Assembly (NCBI GenBank): GCA_049317645.1
Contig: JBMOHV010000012.1
Coordinates: 1 to 35,050, forward strand
Reading direction: 5' to 3'
Length of the DNA: 35,050 nucleotides
DNA from: SYHX01 sp049317645
Lineage (GTDB): Bacteria > Bacteroidota > Bacteroidia > UBA7662
Below the pieces are notes generated by a model. It saw nothing but the letters and a program-made list of their open reading frames with translations. It searched no databases and was not told the origin of the DNA. A program made the position numbers and the translations under genes. This document shows positions 17,023-25,360 of the stretch, piece after piece (position 1 is the stretch's first letter; every line of letters starts with the position of its first letter).

Positions 17023-17097
17023 ATCTGGAAAGGGTTATGGACGAAGATTGGATCGACTCGGGAAGGGGCCCCAGGGGGCGATGGAATCGAATGGGTG

Positions 17098-17129
17098 CTT
17101 GAGGAAACGGCCCCGGCTTCGTAGGTTTG
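17098..17129 (+). promoter_or_regulatory. promoter of the SpoU-type methyltransferase gene
   Basis: CTTG at 17098-17101 (one mismatch to the -33 TTTG) is followed, after 20 bases, by TAGGTTTG at 17122-17129, an exact TAnnTTTG. This is the best two-part Bacteroidota promoter in the window. It supports the ATG at 17178 as the true start, since a TTG start at 17127 would lie inside the -7 box. Confidence 0.6.
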
Positions 17130-17177
17130 GTTGATTTCGTCCAAGACCCCCAAAACGATACCGTGCGCCTCAAGACC

Positions 17178-17693
17178 ATGCCCGAACTGAACCGACCTGA
17201 CCTGGACCAGTTCAAAAATAACCCCAAAATTCCTGTCGTGGCTGTGCTATGCAACCTGCGTAGTTTGCAGAATGTCGGGAGTATTTTCCGAAGTGCCGAT
17301 GCCTTTGCGCTCAAAGAACTGATTCTCTGTGGCTTCACCGGCCATCCCCCCCACCGGGATATCCACAAGTCCGCCTTGGGAGCCGAAAAAACGGTGCCCT
17401 GGAGGGGATGGGAGCATCCAGAGGAGGCCCTGATTCATTTGAGATCCGAAGGATACACCCTGGTGGCCGTCGAACAAGCCGAACCGTCGGTATTCCTAAC
17501 CGAGTGGGTTTGGGACGGGAAACAACCCTTGGCATTCGTCTTTGGAAACGAGGTCGATGGCGTAGACTCGAACCTCTTAGCCCTCTGCGATGGGGCCCTT
17601 GAGATTCCCCAATGGGGTTCCAAACACAGCCTCAATGTCTCGGTATGTGCAGGGATTCTTTTTTGGGAGGCTGCACGGCGGGCCATGGGATGA
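17178..17693 (+). CDS. SpoU/TrmH family RNA 2'-O-methyltransferase
   Basis: A 171-residue SPOUT-fold enzyme that methylates a ribose 2'-OH in tRNA or rRNA. Motif 1 is NLRSLQNVGSIFRSADAF, with the conserved Asn and Arg. Motif 2 is FVFGNEVDGV. Motif 3 is IPQWGSKHSLNVSVCAGI, forming the SAM knot. The length fits the short TrmH/TrmL-like group without an N-terminal L30e-type substrate domain. The exact target nucleotide cannot be assigned. The start at 17178 is supported by the upstream promoter. The gene converges on selO with a 16-base gap. Confidence 0.9.
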   Translation: MPELNRPDLDQFKNNPKIPVVAVLCNLRSLQNVGSIFRSADAFALKELILCGFTGHPPHRDIHKSALGAEKTVPWRGWEHPEEALIHLRSEGYTLVAVEQAEPSVFLTEWVWDGKQPLAFVFGNEVDGVDSNLLALCDGALEIPQWGSKHSLNVSVCAGILFWEAARRAMG

Positions 17694-17709
17694 GACCCGC
17701 TCCCCCCGA

Positions 17710-19278
17710 TCAGGTTCCACAAAACGTTTGATACCCCGCATCACCGTGTTGGGGCGATTGATTCAAGTGCCTGTATCGATCGTGGCGTTGGTACGGATTC
17801 TCCATCGCGGTCCTAAGTTCATCCCACAATCCGGAGCTTCCATGCAGAACCCTTTCGTCCAGAGCCTGTTCCACCCAGTGGTTCCGGGGAATAAAGGAGG
17901 GGTTGTTATCCTGCATACGATGCAAAGCAGCGGAAGGCCCCCCATCGGATTCCCCCAATGCCCTTAACCAACCTGATAACCATGCCCCCGAGGGAAGGCT
18001 CTGAGGATTTGCACTGAAGATGGAGTCGAAATCCAGCGAAGACCCCGAATCCTTGGAGGTCCCTCCCTCCAACGTCTCCGCAAGGATTTTTTCTAATTCC
18101 AAATAGACCAAGGCATAATCAGGCTGATGGACCGATAACCACGACTGCCACTCTTCCACCAAGGCCGGAACGCGATCGTCCCCAAGACCCTTGGCAGGAT
18201 CCAAGCCCAACTTTCGACAGTGCATCCTTGTCTGGGCCTCCTGGCATTGGGTTCGAAAACGATCCAAAAGCCCCCTGGCCACCGGCATCGCATTCGTCGT
18301 GTTTCCATCATCCGCTAACAAAGGCAAAAGACACGATAACAAAACACTCGCATTCCATTCCATCACCTCCACTTGGTGACCCCAAGCGTAACGACCCTGC
18401 GTATCAATGGAACTAAAGCTTCGGTTTAAATCGTAGGCATTCACAAAGGCACAGGGGCCCAGGTCCATCGTCACCCCAAGCAAACTAATGTTATCGGTAT
18501 TAAGTACTCCGTGCACAAAGCCAATGCGCATCCAGTGCGCCATGAGCTCGGCTTGACGGAGAGACCAGTCCTCAAAGAAGGCCACAACCGCCTCTGGACG
18601 CCAAGAACTTGGTGTATAAAGACTCTTTTCTGGACCCAAGGATGGTTCCTTCGCCCAGCATTGGGTCGTTCTTTGAAGGACCGCCCCGGCATAGAGGGCG
18701 TAGTCATCCGGATTCAAAGCGCGGATGGCGTATTCCAATGTGCCAATTCGAACATGGTGAGGAGCAACGCGAACCAGGACACCCCCCCTTTGATCGTAAT
18801 CCCTCCAGACCTTGTGAGGGGTTTCCAAAACCATCAAAGAACGGGTTGTGGGCACACCCAATCCATGCAAGGCTTCGCTAATCAGGAATTCTCGCAACAT
18901 GGAACGCAAGGTCGCTTGACCATCCCCACGGCGCGCAAAGGCGGTGGGACCGCTCCCCTTGAGATGAATATCGTAACATTGGTTGGAGGCATTCTGCCAT
19001 TCGCCAACGAGCAAGGCCCTTCCGTCTCCTAACATCGTAAAATGCCCGTATTGATGACCCGCATAGGCCATGGCGAAGGGATGCGGGGCCTGCTTCATCC
19101 AACGCTCAACATCGCCCCCGTCGATGATATCCGAACCCATGCCCCATTCTTCCAGGAGAAGCTTGTTAAGACAAGAAACTTTTATCCCGGACCAATCCGG
19201 CACGGGTTGATCGACCCCCAAGGGCGCGGAGGGTAGCGCCAAGCCCAAGCCCCGGTAGTCGCCGCGCCAGAAACTCAA
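17710..19278 (-). CDS. selO: SelO (YdiU) family protein adenylyltransferase
   Basis: SelO is a pseudokinase-fold enzyme that transfers AMP to protein Ser/Thr/Tyr in oxidative stress. The 522-residue product has YAGHQYGHFTMLGDGRALLVGE, and DIHLKGSGPTAFARRGDG with Lys107, whose role in flipped ATP binding is known. The RSMLREFLISEALHGLGVPTTRSL stretch is also seen in two parts around residue 135. HGVLNTDN gives catalytic Asp262 and Asn263, and Asp272 in MDLGP replaces the kinase DFG. PRNHWVEQAL and FCGT at the end are typical; Cys520 is where animal SelO has selenocysteine. The TTG start overlaps the receptor gene's TGA stop as TTGA, implying translational coupling. Confidence 0.93.
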   Translation of the reverse strand: MSFWRGDYRGLGLALPSAPLGVDQPVPDWSGIKVSCLNKLLLEEWGMGSDIIDGGDVERWMKQAPHPFAMAYAGHQYGHFTMLGDGRALLVGEWQNASNQCYDIHLKGSGPTAFARRGDGQATLRSMLREFLISEALHGLGVPTTRSLMVLETPHKVWRDYDQRGGVLVRVAPHHVRIGTLEYAIRALNPDDYALYAGAVLQRTTQCWAKEPSLGPEKSLYTPSSWRPEAVVAFFEDWSLRQAELMAHWMRIGFVHGVLNTDNISLLGVTMDLGPCAFVNAYDLNRSFSSIDTQGRYAWGHQVEVMEWNASVLLSCLLPLLADDGNTTNAMPVARGLLDRFRTQCQEAQTRMHCRKLGLDPAKGLGDDRVPALVEEWQSWLSVHQPDYALVYLELEKILAETLEGGTSKDSGSSLDFDSIFSANPQSLPSGAWLSGWLRALGESDGGPSAALHRMQDNNPSFIPRNHWVEQALDERVLHGSSGLWDELRTAMENPYQRHDRYRHLNQSPQHGDAGYQTFCGT

Positions 19279-22187
19279 CGGTACTTGAGAGCTATCCCCA
19301 ACATAAAATGCCTTGGAGCCATGAAGCGGGCCGGGTTGTCAGGGGGTAAACCGCGGGAGCGCGCATCGCGAGGATCCAAAAAGGCAGGGTCCCGCCAACT
19401 GGAAGGCACCGGGTCGCCGGGCTCCCAAGCTCTTCCGGTCACCGGATTGGGAATGATGGCGTTCAAGCGATTCATGAGATTGGTCACCTGCAATGAGAAT
19501 TCCCAACGAAAATCCCCTTTGTTCCACCATTTGCGCACCGAAAAATCCATCCAGCGCTGACCCTCTCCCAAAGCGGACCACAAAGCCTCGGGACGGGGAT
19601 CTCTCTCGTAGATCGGACGACCCGAAACAGGCTCCACTCCTTGAAAAGTAAACGGCGTATAGCGTCGGCCGGAACGAAGCACCCCCTCCAGGTACAAAGA
19701 CCAATGGTTGAGAAAAGAGGACCCCCACAAACCCCGCTTGCGGTCCAAGGTCAGAATCACATTGCCTTTGATATCGTAAGGTGCATCCCAAGCCAAAAAA
19801 GTCTCTTTGGTATCCTGCCGATTACCGGTATTCAGGATGGAGGTCAAGGCCTCGCTCGCCGAAGAACTCTGACCACGGGCAACCATGTAAGCCGCGGATA
19901 CTTGGGACTGGAACCAATTCCCAATCCGCTTGAAATAACCCAATTCCAAGCCCCGAATGCGGGCATAATCCGAATTAATTCGAAGGGTCCGCGTGACTTC
20001 CCGGCCGGTAAAATCCCGAATCTGGGTCGAGGCCGCGGTGATAAAATCGTATTTGTCTTTCCAATAGGCCGTTACCGTGAGGGCATCGTTGGGCGTTAAC
20101 TGGGTCCGCAGCCCCATCTCGTAGGAAATATCCATTTCGGGGTTAAGGTCCGGATTGCCAACCCGGGCCAAGACCGATCGATCCTGGTACAATGGATTCA
20201 GGCCCTGATACATCCAGCTAGGATGCGGCATCACCATGGCATGGTTGTAATTAAAGTAAAGAACCTGGTTTTCGCGAATTGGAAAAGAAGCCGAAAGCTT
20301 GGGGAGCAGACGAGCCTTGGTTCGAAGGCCCATAACATTAAAAGTATTCTCAAGGTAATCGGCCCGGATTTCGTCCCGGATGGGGGATCGGGCATCCCCA
20401 ACCGCGTTGTCAACAAAGGAGCCCGGCATCCAATATTCCAAACGCAGACCGGCTTCGGCGACCAAGCCCAGGTATTTGAGTTTGTTCGAAACAAAAAAGG
20501 CCCCCCTCTTGGGCTGAACCCTCCAAACATCGCTGTAATCACCCAAACGAAAACTTTGGGAAAAAGTCCCGTCCGCCAACGGAATAGGAGCCCCAATCCA
20601 AGGACGGATAATGTCAATCCATTGCAAATCCTGGTCTTTGAATTCTCCCCCAAAAATCAAGCGATCACCCCGCGAGTTGTAGTAATAATTACCGGAGGCC
20701 TTCACCGTGTACTCCAGAACATAATGGTCGTGCCAAAGGGTTCCGATGCCCCCGTTGTTGTAAAGACCCGGTCCCGGGTTTACAAAGACTTGGGAATCCC
20801 CGGGATTAAAATAGGTCACCGGAAAGGTGACGATGGAATTGGGATCAAACTCCGAGTCCACTTCGTCCGGGCGCCAGTCCCTTCCGTTGGCATCCGCCCG
20901 CAGTCGGACGTAAAGACGGGAGGCATTGACGGTATAGGAAAAGCGCTTGGAGGTGGTGTGATTGAGTTGCAGGCTTTCGAGGTTGGTATCGTGGGTATAG
21001 GTCAGGGCGTTATCCGGTTGCAAGGCAAATTCAAATTGATACCCGGGCAAGAAGGGTGCATCGTTCCCAATAATGCGAAGCATGTTGACATCCTGATTGA
21101 TGGTCAGGGAACGCAGATAGGTTCCGCTCAATCGCAGTCCGGGATGAAAGGCGTAATCCAGCTTGAGCATGCCTGCCCAGCGATTATCCTGCATCGGTGA
21201 TAGGCCGGTGGTGGGGTACAGCGACGATTTGACTTGCTGGGCGGGGGTTCGAAAATACTGATCATCAAACGTCCCCTTGAACGAGGTAAAAACACGGAGG
21301 GGTTGCTTGAAGAGCCCACGAATCGTGCCACCCAGGGTGCCCTCGTAGACCTGGTTGTTCCATACCGAATTCCAGTTGTTGTTAACGCCCAACCGATCCG
21401 AACGGGCCGTCAGGGAATAAGCCCATCGATCCCCGCCGGAACGGGTCCGGGTCCTGACAATCCCCGCTGAACCATCGCCCTGGGCCACATCACCGCCACC
21501 GGTGGCGATTTCCATTTTGTCAATGGAATTGGTACCTAAGTCGATACCAAAACCCGTACCGGCCAAGGGGTCGGTCGCCGAAACCCCGTCGATAACAAAA
21601 GCCGTTTCGTAGGTCCGACCGCCGCGTATGCTCAGACCTTCGGGATTCAGCATCACGCCTGCCTGGGTGTTCAAGACCGATTGAAGCGAACGCGATGGGG
21701 CCGCCTCGATGCTTTCCTGGCCAATCCGTTGTTCGGTCCGGGTCTGCTCCAAATCGATCAAGGGTTTGTCCCCCACCACCACCACTTCCTGGTCCATGGT
21801 GACGGCCGATCGCCGGAGGACGATGTTGAGGGTTTCGTTTTGGTTGGGACGAATTCGAATTCCTGTAAAAACCTTTTTTTCGTAACCCAGGTAGGTCACT
21901 TCCACCTGGTAGGTCCCGGTGGGGATTTTGCTCAAGAGGTATCGTCCATCCAGGTTGGAGGAACTCCCCAAGCTGCTGCCTTTGATCACCACATTGACCC
22001 CAATCAAGGGGAGTTTGTCATCGCCATCGGTGACCACACCTCCCAAGGACCCCGTGCCTTGGGCCGAGACCATCGATAGGCCGCCGAAGTAAATCCAAAG
22101 CGCCATGAAAAGCCCCCCAACAGGAGCGGCGGCTAACATGGACCTCAAGGCAAGCCAATTTCTAAGCATGGCCCAAAATAAAGCCAA
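19275..22187 (-). CDS. TonB-dependent receptor with carboxypeptidase-regulatory-like domain
   Basis: A 970-residue outer-membrane receptor. It has a signal peptide (hydrophobic core 21-40, ending VSAQ) and a CarboxypepD_reg-like domain (about 47-125; GGVVTDGDDKLPLIGVNVVI). The plug follows (about 135-245; LQSVLNTQAGVM, LSIRGGRTYETAFVIDG), then a long barrel. Its short IATGGGDVAQGDGSAGIV segment is typical of the plug end in this group. No SusD is adjacent and the ligand is unknown. Its sequence differs clearly from the receptor at 5365-7833. It lies 27 bases after the deoxynucleoside kinase and overlaps selO by 4 bases. Starts at 22187 or 22169 are both possible. Confidence 0.9.
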   Translation of the reverse strand: MALFWAMLRNWLALRSMLAAAPVGGLFMALWIYFGGLSMVSAQGTGSLGGVVTDGDDKLPLIGVNVVIKGSSLGSSSNLDGRYLLSKIPTGTYQVEVTYLGYEKKVFTGIRIRPNQNETLNIVLRRSAVTMDQEVVVVGDKPLIDLEQTRTEQRIGQESIEAAPSRSLQSVLNTQAGVMLNPEGLSIRGGRTYETAFVIDGVSATDPLAGTGFGIDLGTNSIDKMEIATGGGDVAQGDGSAGIVRTRTRSGGDRWAYSLTARSDRLGVNNNWNSVWNNQVYEGTLGGTIRGLFKQPLRVFTSFKGTFDDQYFRTPAQQVKSSLYPTTGLSPMQDNRWAGMLKLDYAFHPGLRLSGTYLRSLTINQDVNMLRIIGNDAPFLPGYQFEFALQPDNALTYTHDTNLESLQLNHTTSKRFSYTVNASRLYVRLRADANGRDWRPDEVDSEFDPNSIVTFPVTYFNPGDSQVFVNPGPGLYNNGGIGTLWHDHYVLEYTVKASGNYYYNSRGDRLIFGGEFKDQDLQWIDIIRPWIGAPIPLADGTFSQSFRLGDYSDVWRVQPKRGAFFVSNKLKYLGLVAEAGLRLEYWMPGSFVDNAVGDARSPIRDEIRADYLENTFNVMGLRTKARLLPKLSASFPIRENQVLYFNYNHAMVMPHPSWMYQGLNPLYQDRSVLARVGNPDLNPEMDISYEMGLRTQLTPNDALTVTAYWKDKYDFITAASTQIRDFTGREVTRTLRINSDYARIRGLELGYFKRIGNWFQSQVSAAYMVARGQSSSASEALTSILNTGNRQDTKETFLAWDAPYDIKGNVILTLDRKRGLWGSSFLNHWSLYLEGVLRSGRRYTPFTFQGVEPVSGRPIYERDPRPEALWSALGEGQRWMDFSVRKWWNKGDFRWEFSLQVTNLMNRLNAIIPNPVTGRAWEPGDPVPSSWRDPAFLDPRDARSRGLPPDNPARFMAPRHFMLGIALKYR

Positions 22188-22214
22188 GGAAGAGGAATTT
22201 GGGGCTGTTCACGT

Positions 22215-22871
22215 TCAAAGATCCCCCAGATTGACCGTCGTTAGTCCGTACCGAAAATCTCCGCTTAACAACTCCTTGAAACGCTGATACCGATCTTCTT
22301 CGGCCTGCAAGTCCACCCCCTCGTCCCAATGGACCCATAGGCAACGAAGTCCCCCTGCTTGAGCCAAAAAATCCCGGTAGGAGCCCTCGACCTCCGCCAG
22401 GTATTCCGGGGTGATGCTTTGCTCAAAATCCCGGCCACGGGACTGGATATTGCTCATCAAACGGGCCGGAGGGCTGCTCAAATAGACCAATAGCTGCGGT
22501 TGGGGTAGCTGCCGATTCACGATGCCAAAAAGATCCCGGAACAGACCCGCCTCTTGGGGGGCCAAGGTCTTGGATGCAAAAACCAGACTTTTGTAGAAGG
22601 TATAATCGGCGACCAAGCCCTGGTTCTTCCAATCCAACGCCTCCATCTCTTCGTGCATCTGCCGATAGCGCTCGGCCAAAAAGGCCGTTTCGGTTGAAAA
22701 AGCGTAACGCTCTGGATTTTGGTAAAAAAGGGGCAAAAAAGGATTGTCCAAAAACTTCTCGAGAAGAAGGGGCATGCCCCAATCGGCGGCGAGCCGAGTG
22801 GCCAAGGTCGTTTTGCCGGCCCCGATATTGCCTTCAATGACGATGTACTTGCGTTGGGATCCTTTCGCCAT
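22215..22871 (-). CDS. deoxynucleoside kinase
   Basis: A 218-residue kinase of the deoxyadenosine/deoxycytidine/deoxyguanosine kinase family, which phosphorylates deoxynucleosides for salvage. The P-loop GNIGAGKTT lies at 14-22. LLEKFLDNPFLPLFYQNPERYAF and ETAFLAERYRQ form the substrate pocket, seen here in two parts. DYTFYKSLVFA is equivalent to the DRS-type motif, and the lid region contains SRGRDFEQSI. Nucleoside preference cannot be read. The ATG at 22871 is chosen, 10 bases after folK stop; the longer frame to 23030 overlaps folK and lacks family similarity. Confidence 0.88.
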   Translation of the reverse strand: MAKGSQRKYIVIEGNIGAGKTTLATRLAADWGMPLLLEKFLDNPFLPLFYQNPERYAFSTETAFLAERYRQMHEEMEALDWKNQGLVADYTFYKSLVFASKTLAPQEAGLFRDLFGIVNRQLPQPQLLVYLSSPPARLMSNIQSRGRDFEQSITPEYLAEVEGSYRDFLAQAGGLRCLWVHWDEGVDLQAEEDRYQRFKELLSGDFRYGLTTVNLGDL

Positions 22872-22881
22872 GCCTGCTGGC

Positions 22882-23412
22882 TTAGGCCAGGGTTTCCATT
22901 CCGCCGACGACAGGCTCCACCCGGACGGGGACCGAGGTATCCGTGCAGTTTTTGAGTAATTCTTCGACCCTTTGACCCAAAACCGGGTGAACCCAGCGGG
23001 GCCAAACTTCGTTGAGAGGCTCCAAGACAAATCGCCTTAGGTGCATGCGGGGGTGGGGCAAAACCAACGCATCGGGACCGTCTTCGGTCACCACCAGGTC
23101 TTCCATGCCCAAAAGGTCCAAATCAATGGGACGATCCGCCGTTCCGCGTTCGGCCTGCCGATCCCGCCCCATTCGCCGTTCAATTCCCAGCAAGACCCGA
23201 AGCAAGGCCTTTGGCTCCAGATCGGTGGATAGGATAACGACCCTGTTGAGGTAGGGATGGGTGCTTTGGTAACCCCAAGGTTCCGACTCCCAGACGGAGG
23301 AGGCTGCCAAGGGCGGAGCAACCACATTCTCCAGCCATTGAAGGGCCTTTTGGAGGTTGTCGTACCGGTCGCCCAGGTTGCTACCCAGCCCTATGATTGC
23401 TTTGCGATGCAT
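22882..23412 (-). CDS. folK: 2-amino-4-hydroxy-6-hydroxymethyldihydropteridine pyrophosphokinase
   Basis: FolK transfers pyrophosphate from ATP to 6-hydroxymethyl-7,8-dihydropterin, the step after FolB. The 176-residue product starts with IGLGSNLGDR and has SSVWESEPWGY for pterin binding, and ERRMGRDR. It has RPIDLDLLGM with two magnesium-binding Asp residues, and LPHPRMHLRRFVLEPL. It heads a minus-strand run folK - deoxynucleoside kinase - receptor - selO. In many Bacteroidota folK and a deoxynucleoside kinase gene are neighbours; the downstream receptor is less expected. Confidence 0.94.
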   Translation of the reverse strand: MHRKAIIGLGSNLGDRYDNLQKALQWLENVVAPPLAASSVWESEPWGYQSTHPYLNRVVILSTDLEPKALLRVLLGIERRMGRDRQAERGTADRPIDLDLLGMEDLVVTEDGPDALVLPHPRMHLRRFVLEPLNEVWPRWVHPVLGQRVEELLKNCTDTSVPVRVEPVVGGMETLA

Positions 23413-23421
23413 GATATCGTT

Positions 23422-23429
23422 TACCTTTG
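23422..23429 (+). promoter_or_regulatory. possible -7 promoter element of sppA
   Basis: TACCTTTG matches TAnnTTTG. A TTTG at 23401-23404 lies 17 bases before it, slightly short for the usual 19-21. The leader to the sppA ATG would be about 112 bases long. The element overlaps the first of two TTTGACTTGG direct repeats. Confidence 0.35.
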
Positions 23430-23454
23430 ACTTGGTCGTTTTTATTTGACTTGG
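23426..23454. repeat. 10-bp direct repeat in the folK/sppA divergent region
   Basis: TTTGACTTGG occurs at 23426-23435 and 23445-23454, with 19 bases between equivalent positions (close to two helical turns). It might be a regulator site or chance. Confidence 0.55.
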
Positions 23455-23547
23455 CTCGCTGTATCAAGACCATCGAATCCAGGCCCTAAATAAATAACCA
23501 CCCCCACTTTTGACACTTCTTCAACCTTCTTTTTTTAAATCGAATCC

Positions 23548-25356
23548 ATGAAATCATTTTTTAGAACCGTCCTGGCCACCATGCTGGGCCTTTTCCTTTT
23601 CCAAATCCTGGGCTTCCTCATCGTGGTGGTGATCATCGCCGGCATTGCCGCCTCCGGTGGGGGCGGTTCCTCCTTCGAAGTTGAATCAGGGTCCATTCTT
23701 CACTTGCGCCTTGAGAAGCCTTTGGTTGAACGCAGCAGCGAAAACCCCTTGTCCAATTTCGATTGGATGAATTTTCAATCCAACGAAGGGGTTTCGGTGC
23801 AGGAACTTTTGGTGGTCCTTCACCATGCCGCCAAGGACCCCAAGATTCAGGGGGTCTTTTTGGATCTCAACGAAGTGCAGGGGGACATGACCCAGCGCGA
23901 CCAGGTCCGCGAAGGTCTTGAACGCTTCAAGCGCAGTGGCAAATGGGTCATCGCCCACGCCGAATCCTATAGCCAGGGCACTTTGCTTTTGGCTTCCATG
24001 GCCAAACCCCTCTGCATGGTGCCCACCGGAATGGCGATGCTGAACGGCTTGGCCACCGAGCCTGTTTTTCTCAAAGGGATGTTTGAGAAATTGGATATGG
24101 AAATCGAATTAATTCGTGTTGGCAAATTCAAAGGCGCCGGTGAAATGTTGGTGCGCGAGAACCTTTCCGATGAAAATCGTTTCCAACAAAACGCTTTGAT
24201 TCAAGGGGTTTATGCCGAGATGCTCAACCACCTTGGCAAGAACAGAGCCATGCATCCGGATACTTTGCGGCGGATGGCTGCCGATGCCATCGTGCGCAAT
24301 GCTGCCTCAGCCGTCAAGGCGGGCCTCGTGGACAGCTTAATGTACCGGGACCAAGTCTTGACCTGGATGCAGCGCCGCACCAAGGCCAAATCCATCGACA
24401 AACTGCGCTTGGTAACGGCCGATGAATACTTCAGCAGTTTGGACGAAAAGGATCAAAAAACCCTGCCAGGCGCCGCCCCTGCCACCAAAGAAACCAAAGA
24501 CAAAATCGCCATCATCTATGCCGAAGGCGATATCGTGAGCGGTGAGGGCGGGGATGGACAAATGGGTGGCGACCGGATCAGCGAAGCCCTTCGCAAAGCC
24601 CGCCTCGACAAGAAAACCAAAGCGGTGGTTCTGCGTGTTAATTCTCCAGGCGGCTCGGCCTTGGCTTCGGATATCATTTGGCGGGAGACCCAACTGATTC
24701 GCCAAGCCGGCATCCCCTTGGTGGTCTCCATGGGAGGGGTTGCCGCATCGGGTGGTTATTATATCGCTGCCGCGGCCGATAGCATTTTTGCCTCACCCAA
24801 CACCATTACCGGTTCGATTGGGGTCTTTGGATTGGTCCCCTATGTCGGCGATTTCATGAAAAACAAATTGGGGATTACGGTGGATCGGGTCACCACCGGC
24901 CCCTACGCTGACATCATGAGTTTGTCCCGCCGCATGCGGCCCGATGAAAGGGTCCTCATCCAAGAAGGCGTGGATCAGGTCTACCAAGAATTTGTGGGCG
25001 TGGTCTCCAAGGGGCGTGGCCTCAGCCCCGATTCGGTCCATAGCTTGGCCCAAGGTCGGGTTTATACCGGCAGGCAAGCCATGGCCCTCGGGTTGGTGGA
25101 TCGAATGGGCGGTCTCAACGATGCCTTGGCCTGTGCGGCCCGCATGGCCAAATTGTCCTCCTACCGCCTGCGGGAATTACCCGAAGTCAAAGACCCGTTC
25201 GAAGAATTCATCGGACAACTATCGGGGGCCTACGCCGAACACCAAAGTCGCAGCGAATGGGGGCCTTTGTACCGGCCCTTCCAACACGTGCGGCCCTGGA
25301 TCCAAAACCGCGGTATTCAAGCGCGTTTGGAATTCGTTCCTCAACCCCTGCCCTAA
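23548..25356 (+). CDS. sppA: signal peptide peptidase SppA, 67-kDa type
   Basis: SppA is a membrane-bound Ser/Lys protease that cuts leftover signal peptides. The 602-residue, two-repeat form matches the E. coli type. A transmembrane segment covers about 15-35. The N-terminal repeat holds the general base Lys195 (GKFKGAGE). The C-terminal repeat has VLRVNSPGGSALASD and the nucleophile Ser401 (VAASGGYYIA), followed by ITGSIGVFG. Both catalytic residues are at family positions. It leads a + strand run with a GT9 glycosyltransferase (4 bases on) and a nucleoside phosphorylase. Its ATG is preceded by a T-rich tract rather than a Shine-Dalgarno. Confidence 0.94.
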   Translation: MKSFFRTVLATMLGLFLFQILGFLIVVVIIAGIAASGGGGSSFEVESGSILHLRLEKPLVERSSENPLSNFDWMNFQSNEGVSVQELLVVLHHAAKDPKIQGVFLDLNEVQGDMTQRDQVREGLERFKRSGKWVIAHAESYSQGTLLLASMAKPLCMVPTGMAMLNGLATEPVFLKGMFEKLDMEIELIRVGKFKGAGEMLVRENLSDENRFQQNALIQGVYAEMLNHLGKNRAMHPDTLRRMAADAIVRNAASAVKAGLVDSLMYRDQVLTWMQRRTKAKSIDKLRLVTADEYFSSLDEKDQKTLPGAAPATKETKDKIAIIYAEGDIVSGEGGDGQMGGDRISEALRKARLDKKTKAVVLRVNSPGGSALASDIIWRETQLIRQAGIPLVVSMGGVAASGGYYIAAAADSIFASPNTITGSIGVFGLVPYVGDFMKNKLGITVDRVTTGPYADIMSLSRRMRPDERVLIQEGVDQVYQEFVGVVSKGRGLSPDSVHSLAQGRVYTGRQAMALGLVDRMGGLNDALACAARMAKLSSYRLRELPEVKDPFEEFIGQLSGAYAEHQSRSEWGPLYRPFQHVRPWIQNRGIQARLEFVPQPLP

Positions 25357-25360
25357 GGCA

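Noticed and set aside
20223..21200. 325-codon open frame on the + strand opposite the second receptor
   Set aside because: Same reasoning: shadow of a real gene, no signal peptide or motif of its own.
24944..25360. N-terminal extension of the GT9 gene back to 24944
   Set aside because: The segment is out of frame inside sppA, whose own frame is well conserved there; GT9 similarity begins only after 25361.
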